A stretch of 35,306 bases of DNA from Asticcacaulis biprosthecium C19 (lineage in GTDB: Bacteria > Pseudomonadota > Alphaproteobacteria > Caulobacterales > Caulobacteraceae). Positions within the stretch are counted from its first letter, which is position 1. Each line of letters begins with the position of its first letter. The stretch is from positions 46,417-81,722 of the forward strand of contig NZ_GL883078.1 of NCBI RefSeq assembly GCF_000204015.1, read 5' to 3'. The position numbers and the translations under genes are program-made. Shown here one piece after another: positions 31,090-35,306 of this stretch. The notes below the pieces were generated by a model that was given only the letters and a program-made list of their open reading frames with translations, was not told the origin of the DNA and did no database searches.

Positions 31090-34000
31090 CTACCATACCA
31101 TATGCGCGAGGACATCAGCCTGAGTGGCATTCTCGACCGTGATGACATTGCCGGCGCTTAAGCTGATCAACACGTTGGCGCCGCTCTGGGTCACCAGGCC
31201 GGCATTGGCCACCCCGGCCATATAGGCGTTGACATTGATGCTGTCGTTCTGGGCCGCCGTGAAGTCCTTGACCGTGTCCAGGCCGCTTCCGGTCAGGAAC
31301 AGGAACACGTCCGCCCCGCCATTGCCGCGCAGATTGTCATTGCCCGCTCCGGCCTCCAGTATGTTAACGCCCGAATTGCCGATCAGGCTGTTGCTCAAAC
31401 CATTGCCGGTCGCGTTGATATCCGCAGTCCCTGTCAGAGTCAGCAACTCGATCGCCCGCCCGAACAGCGAATAGGTCACCGTCGAGACGACCGTATCGGT
31501 ACCCTGCAGATGCTGTTCGACGACGCTGTCGCCGGCGTTCTGGATATAATAGATATCGTCGCCCAAACCGCCGGTCAGGATATTGTTGCCGCTATTGCCG
31601 GTCAGCACATTGGCCAGGTCGTTGCCGGTGCCGCTGAGATTAGCCGTTCCCGTCAGAGTCAGGTTTTCGACATTGGCGGCCAGGGTATAGCTGACGCTGG
31701 ACACGACGAAGTCGGTGCCTTCGCCGACCAGTTCCACGGTTGTGTCGCTGGTGTTCTGCACAACATAGACGTCGTTGCCCAAACCGCCGGTCAGCACATT
31801 GCCGGTTATATTGCCGGTCAGCCGGTTGTTCAGCGCATTGCCCGTTGCGTTGGCGATGCCCGTCCCCGTCAGGACCAGGTTTTCCAGATTGGCCCCCAGG
31901 ACATAGGTGCGGGTCGACTGGACCTCGTCAGTCCCTTCGCCCACGGCTTCGGTGACGACATCCCCGGCGGCGTCGACAGTATAGGTGTCGTTGCCAAGCC
32001 CGCCGGTCATGCTGTCATTGCCGACGGCGCCGTCCAGCAGGTTATTGCCGGTGTTGCCAACCAGCACATTGTTCAGCCCGTTGCCGATCGCATTCAGGTT
32101 CGCTGTCCCCGTCAGGGTCAGGTTCTCCGCCGCCCGGCCGAGCAAGGTGTAGGTCACCGATGAAATAACGCTATCGGTACCCTCCAGATGAGCTTCAACA
32201 ACATTGTCCGAAATATGATCGACATAATAGGTGTCGTTGCCCAATCCGCCGGTCAGGATATCGACGCCGGCGCCGCCGTCCAGTAGGTTGGCGCCTGCGT
32301 TGCCGGTCAGGGCGTTGTTGAGTCCGTTGCCGGTGGCATTGAGGGCGGCGGCGCCCGTCAGGGTCAGGTTCTCGGCCGCCCGGCCCAGCAGGCTGTAGGT
32401 CACGGACGAGATCACCAGGTCCGTGCCCTGCAGGTGCTGTTCGACCACATTGTCGCTGGTATTCTGAATGTAATAGGTGTCGTCGCCCAGCCCGCCGGTC
32501 AGCACATTGGCCGCCGTATTGCCGGTCAGGGCGTTGTTAAGCTCGTTACCGGTACCGTTGATGGCGCTGGCCCCTGTCAGGATCAGGTTCTCGATATTGG
32601 CTGACAAGGTGCGCGTCAGGTTGGTCTCGATGGTGTCGGTGCCTTCAGCCGCCGCCTCAACCGCGCTGTCGCTGCTGTTCTGCAACACATAGGTGTCGTT
32701 GCCGGCCTTGCCGGTCAGGGTGTTGCCTGCCGTGTTGCCGATCAGGCGGTTGTTCAGGGCATTGCCCGTCCCGTTGGCGAGGCCGCCGCCGGTAAGGGTC
32801 AGGTCCTCGATATCGGCGCCCAGGGTGAAGGTCACAGCAGACTGGACGATGTCCAGACCGGCTCCACCGCCCTCGGTCACCGTATCGCCGATGCTATCGA
32901 CGATGTAGGTGTCGTTGCCCGCGCCACCGGTCATCGAATCATTGCCGGCGCCGCCGTCGATCAGGTTGTTGCCGCTGTTGCCGGTCAGGGTGTTGTTCAA
33001 CCCGTTACCCGTGGCGTTAAGATGGCCCGCTCCGGTCAGGGTCAGGTTTTCCGCCGCCCGACCGAGGAGGCTGTAGGTCACCGAAGAGATGACCGTATCC
33101 GTGCCTTCTAAGTGTGCTTCGACGACGCTGTCGGCCGCGTTGTCGACATAGTAGGTGTCGTTGCCCAGGCCACCGGTCAGTGTGTCGGCGCCAACGCCGC
33201 CCAGCAATGTGTCATTGCCATCCCCACCATTGACGGTATCGTTGCCGCTGCCGCCCTCCAGCGAGTCATTGCCGATACCACCGGTCAGGGTGTCATTCAG
33301 GCTGCCGCCTTTCAGCGTATCATTGCCGGCATTGCCCGCAAACAACAGGCCGGCGCTGGTCATGGTCGAGGCGTCCAGATAGTCATTGAACGCGCTGCCG
33401 CGGTATTCCTCAATGCTGGTGAAGTTGACGAAAATCCAGCCCGGACCACCATCGGCCAGCGACGCGTCCATGATGTCAAAGCCTGTGCCGCCGGTCAGCC
33501 CGATTACGGTTTCCCCCGTCAAGTGCGTAACCCGGATAATGTCGTCACCGGTGCCGCCGTCCGCGCCATCCCCGCCCCAGAGGGTTATGGTGTCGTTGCC
33601 GGCACCGCCGAACATATCATCACGGCCCGGACCTTCGCCCCCGAAGATCATGTCGTTGCCATCCAGCCCATTGATCGTATCGCTGCCCATGCCCCCGGTC
33701 AGATTGCCATTGGCTGCGGCGGCGTCATTAATCAGGGTATCGAGATAGAAGACGCGGCTGACCATGCTGTTGCCGCTGCCATCCTGCCCATAGCTCTGCC
33801 AGGTGACGGCAATATCGCCGTCTTCCAGGACGACCATGACCGGCTCGATCTGGTTGCCGGGTGTGGTGACATTGATGCGGGTTTCCCCGCCGATCTTGAC
33901 GCCGCTGGCGTCGTACCGCTGAAAATAGCTCCCCCACTGGCTGCCGTCCTGGCCATTGCTGTGCCAGGCGATGATGTAACCGCCATCGTTCATCGCCAGG

Positions 34001-34932
34001 ATGTCAGGATTGCGCTGACCCAGGGTGGTGTAGGTATTGACCAGGGTCTCGCTGCCGACCTTAACGCCCGCCGAGGTAAAGCGCTGCATCAGCGTATCCA
34101 CCGTGTTGTCGGCGCGCCAGGTCGTCCAGGAGACAATGAAATCACCCCCGCTCAGCGTCGCGACATTGGCATTGGCCTGATCGAAAACCGTCGTCGTATT
34201 GACGGCGGTTTCCGTCCCCTGCGCCACGCCATTGGCGTCAAACCGTTGCAGATAGATGCCATAGCCCGCGCCATCCTGACCAAAGCTGGTCCAGGTGACA
34301 ACGAAGCCGCCCCCGCTCAGCAGGGAGATCTGGGTCGTGTCCTGCTGGCCCGTTGTCGTGGTATTGACGCGCGTGGCGGCGCCGACCGGACTGCCGTTGG
34401 CGTCGAAACGCTGAAAATAGACATCGTAGGGATCGGTAGCACCGCCCGCGCTCTGATCCCAGCCGACGATAAACCCGCCGCCCGGCAGGCCGACGATCGA
34501 CGAAGCGTCATTGTCGGTGGTGACCGGCTGCCCGGCATTCACGGTGATTTGAGCGCCGACCTTTACACCTGCAGTGTCGTAGCGCTGGACAAAGACGTCA
34601 TTGCCCTGGCCACCAGCGCCGTCGATCAAAGTCCAGGTAACGGCGAACCCGCCGCCGCTCAGCGCGGTCACGCCTGGAATGGTATTATGGCCGACCTGTG
34701 TGCTGACCAGTTGTTCGGTGCCGACCTTGGCACCGTTGGCGTCGAAACGCTGCAGGTAGATCTTGCCCCCATCCAGGTCGTTGGGATTGTTGTCGTCGTC
34801 GCTGAACCAGACGATGACATAGCCACCGTCTTCCGTGGCAGTGATATTCTCGCCCTTGTAGGAACTGTACTGGTCGTTCAGCGTGGTGGTGTTGACGATA
34901 ACCTCGGCGCCGGGGGTGTAGGTGTCTACCAT
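31090..34932 (-). CDS. Large RTX protein with seven-repeat propeller-like N-terminal domain
   Basis: The 1280-residue protein has two parts. Residues 1 to about 395 hold seven repeats of about 55 residues with the pattern GGGFxVxW, DGxGxxIYxQRFDANG and VGxExxVNT, consistent with a seven-bladed beta-propeller. From about 400 on come classic nonapeptide runs (GGxGNDxL) and then eight or so long repeats of 75-85 residues, each with GLGNDTYYV-type calcium sites and ENLTLTG strands. It ends like the neighbouring RTX protein (DFTAAQNDSINVNAY through ADVLAHMVW). No Sec signal is seen, so type I export and surface or extracellular action in adhesion or the biofilm matrix are inferred. AGGAG lies eight bases before ATG 34932. 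Confidence 0.88.
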   Translation of the reverse strand: MVDTYTPGAEVIVNTTTLNDQYSSYKGENITATEDGGYVIVWFSDDDNNPNDLDGGKIYLQRFDANGAKVGTEQLVSTQVGHNTIPGVTALSGGGFAVTWTLIDGAGGQGNDVFVQRYDTAGVKVGAQITVNAGQPVTTDNDASSIVGLPGGGFIVGWDQSAGGATDPYDVYFQRFDANGSPVGAATRVNTTTTGQQDTTQISLLSGGGFVVTWTSFGQDGAGYGIYLQRFDANGVAQGTETAVNTTTVFDQANANVATLSGGDFIVSWTTWRADNTVDTLMQRFTSAGVKVGSETLVNTYTTLGQRNPDILAMNDGGYIIAWHSNGQDGSQWGSYFQRYDASGVKIGGETRINVTTPGNQIEPVMVVLEDGDIAVTWQSYGQDGSGNSMVSRVFYLDTLINDAAAANGNLTGGMGSDTINGLDGNDMIFGGEGPGRDDMFGGAGNDTITLWGGDGADGGTGDDIIRVTHLTGETVIGLTGGTGFDIMDASLADGGPGWIFVNFTSIEEYRGSAFNDYLDASTMTSAGLLFAGNAGNDTLKGGSLNDTLTGGIGNDSLEGGSGNDTVNGGDGNDTLLGGVGADTLTGGLGNDTYYVDNAADSVVEAHLEGTDTVISSVTYSLLGRAAENLTLTGAGHLNATGNGLNNTLTGNSGNNLIDGGAGNDSMTGGAGNDTYIVDSIGDTVTEGGGAGLDIVQSAVTFTLGADIEDLTLTGGGLANGTGNALNNRLIGNTAGNTLTGKAGNDTYVLQNSSDSAVEAAAEGTDTIETNLTRTLSANIENLILTGASAINGTGNELNNALTGNTAANVLTGGLGDDTYYIQNTSDNVVEQHLQGTDLVISSVTYSLLGRAAENLTLTGAAALNATGNGLNNALTGNAGANLLDGGAGVDILTGGLGNDTYYVDHISDNVVEAHLEGTDSVISSVTYTLLGRAAENLTLTGTANLNAIGNGLNNVLVGNTGNNLLDGAVGNDSMTGGLGNDTYTVDAAGDVVTEAVGEGTDEVQSTRTYVLGANLENLVLTGTGIANATGNALNNRLTGNITGNVLTGGLGNDVYVVQNTSDTTVELVGEGTDFVVSSVSYTLAANVENLTLTGTANLSGTGNDLANVLTGNSGNNILTGGLGDDIYYIQNAGDSVVEQHLQGTDTVVSTVTYSLFGRAIELLTLTGTADINATGNGLSNSLIGNSGVNILEAGAGNDNLRGNGGADVFLFLTGSGLDTVKDFTAAQNDSINVNAYMAGVANAGLVTQSGANVLISLSAGNVITVENATQADVLAHMVW

Positions 34933-35306
34933 GGTCGTGTCTCCTGCAATGTCACAGATAAAAGCGCGGTCAGGCCGGGTTTCGGCTCAGCCGGAATACA
35001 AATATTTTCGAAAGTACGCGTCCGGCCGCCGCCGGTAGAACAATTCCGGAAATATCGCAGGGTACGGCGCCATCGGCAAACACTTTTTCGCGGCTGGCGC
35101 AGGATGCCTCCGGGCATTTAGTTCCAGGATTTGTAAATTGCCCCCGACTTGAGCCGGGGTTAAGACGCGCCCCAAGGACGAACAGCGCGAGCAGGAAAAT
35201 GTGCTGTATCCCCAGTCTTTGGCGGCCGACAGGACACCGTCTTGAAGGCGAGCTTCGAGGCCAGGGGCGCCAGCACCATGGGCGTCAGCGGTTTTCCGGA
35301 GTAATA
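34933..35306. other. Leader of the RTX gene and window edge, no supported gene
   Basis: The first 120 bases contain an AT-richer patch (34998-35030) that could hold the promoter of the large RTX gene. On the minus strand an open frame enters from the window edge and ends at 35160-35162 (about 48 codons, last residues RPWGAS); it may be the tail of a gene beyond the edge, but its sequence is not recognisable. Confidence 0.3.

Noticed and set aside
31300-33300. Regularly spaced DNA repeats that could suggest a CRISPR-like array
   Set aside because: Repeats are coding RTX units of 75-85 codons with translated conservation, not short repeats with unique spacers; no cas genes.
33112-35121. 669-codon open frame on plus opposite the large RTX gene
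   Set aside because: It is the complement of repeat-rich RTX coding sequence; the repetitive Ile/Val/Asp/Ala translation carries no domain.
35160-35306. Partial open frame entering from the right edge on minus
   Set aside because: About 48 codons with no recognisable motif; cannot be told from chance open sequence.

Overview
The window reads as chromosomal DNA of an alphaproteobacterium, most likely Caulobacterales (Asticcacaulis/Caulobacter-like). This is inferred from the high-GC codon use, the mix of families (CE15 esterase, PL14-like lyase, FATP-type acyl-CoA synthetase, RTX proteins built from long repeats) and the GAAAAGTG-type extragenic palindromes common in that class. No rRNA or other firm species marker is present, so the genus is an inference.

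Layout. 1-5.3 kb: a secreted CE15 glucuronoyl-esterase-like enzyme (-), divergent from a YfbK-type VWA protein (+), then a GGDEF-EAL protein (+). 5.3-6.8 kb: a secreted unknown protein (-), REP-like palindromes and tRNA-Ser(GGA) (-), with a second copy of the tRNA 3' end plus terminator just downstream. 6.9-11.2 kb: msrA, a DUF3667 membrane protein, stand-alone NAD(P)HX dehydratase (-), a PL14-like polysaccharide lyase (+), an inverted-repeat element and a small HExxH metallopeptidase (-). 11.2-17.4 kb: a secreted unknown protein, the C4-dicarboxylate carrier dctA, a small lipoprotein (-), a glycine-zipper Tyr/Gln-rich protein, a PMT-type glycosyltransferase and a PPP-type phosphatase (-). 17.4-25.7 kb, all on minus: a Tat/lipoprotein-type intradiol dioxygenase and a compact type IV secretion operon, transcribed virB2-B3-B4-B6-B9-B10-B11. 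25.7-27 kb: a 174-bp palindromic repeat, a RelE-like toxin/HTH antitoxin pair and a small hypothetical gene. 27-35.3 kb: a FATP-like acyl-CoA synthetase and two large RTX proteins on minus, the second with a seven-repeat propeller-like head.

How parts work together. The CE15 esterase, PL14-like lyase and DctA carrier fit a scavenger of plant or algal acidic polysaccharides. Several products are exported by different routes: Sec, Tat/lipoprotein and, probably, type I secretion for the RTX proteins, although no type I transporter is in the window. The virB operon has the pilin, ATPases, inner-membrane channel and outer core, but no virB1, B5, B7, B8 or virD4 and no relaxase. It is either an incomplete locus completed elsewhere or an unusual minimal system.

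The best candidates for something undescribed are the virB8-less T4SS, the 174-bp element next to virB2, the duplicated tRNA-Ser tail, and the propeller-RTX protein with its partner sharing the same C-terminus. All functional calls come from reading motifs; no database search was run.
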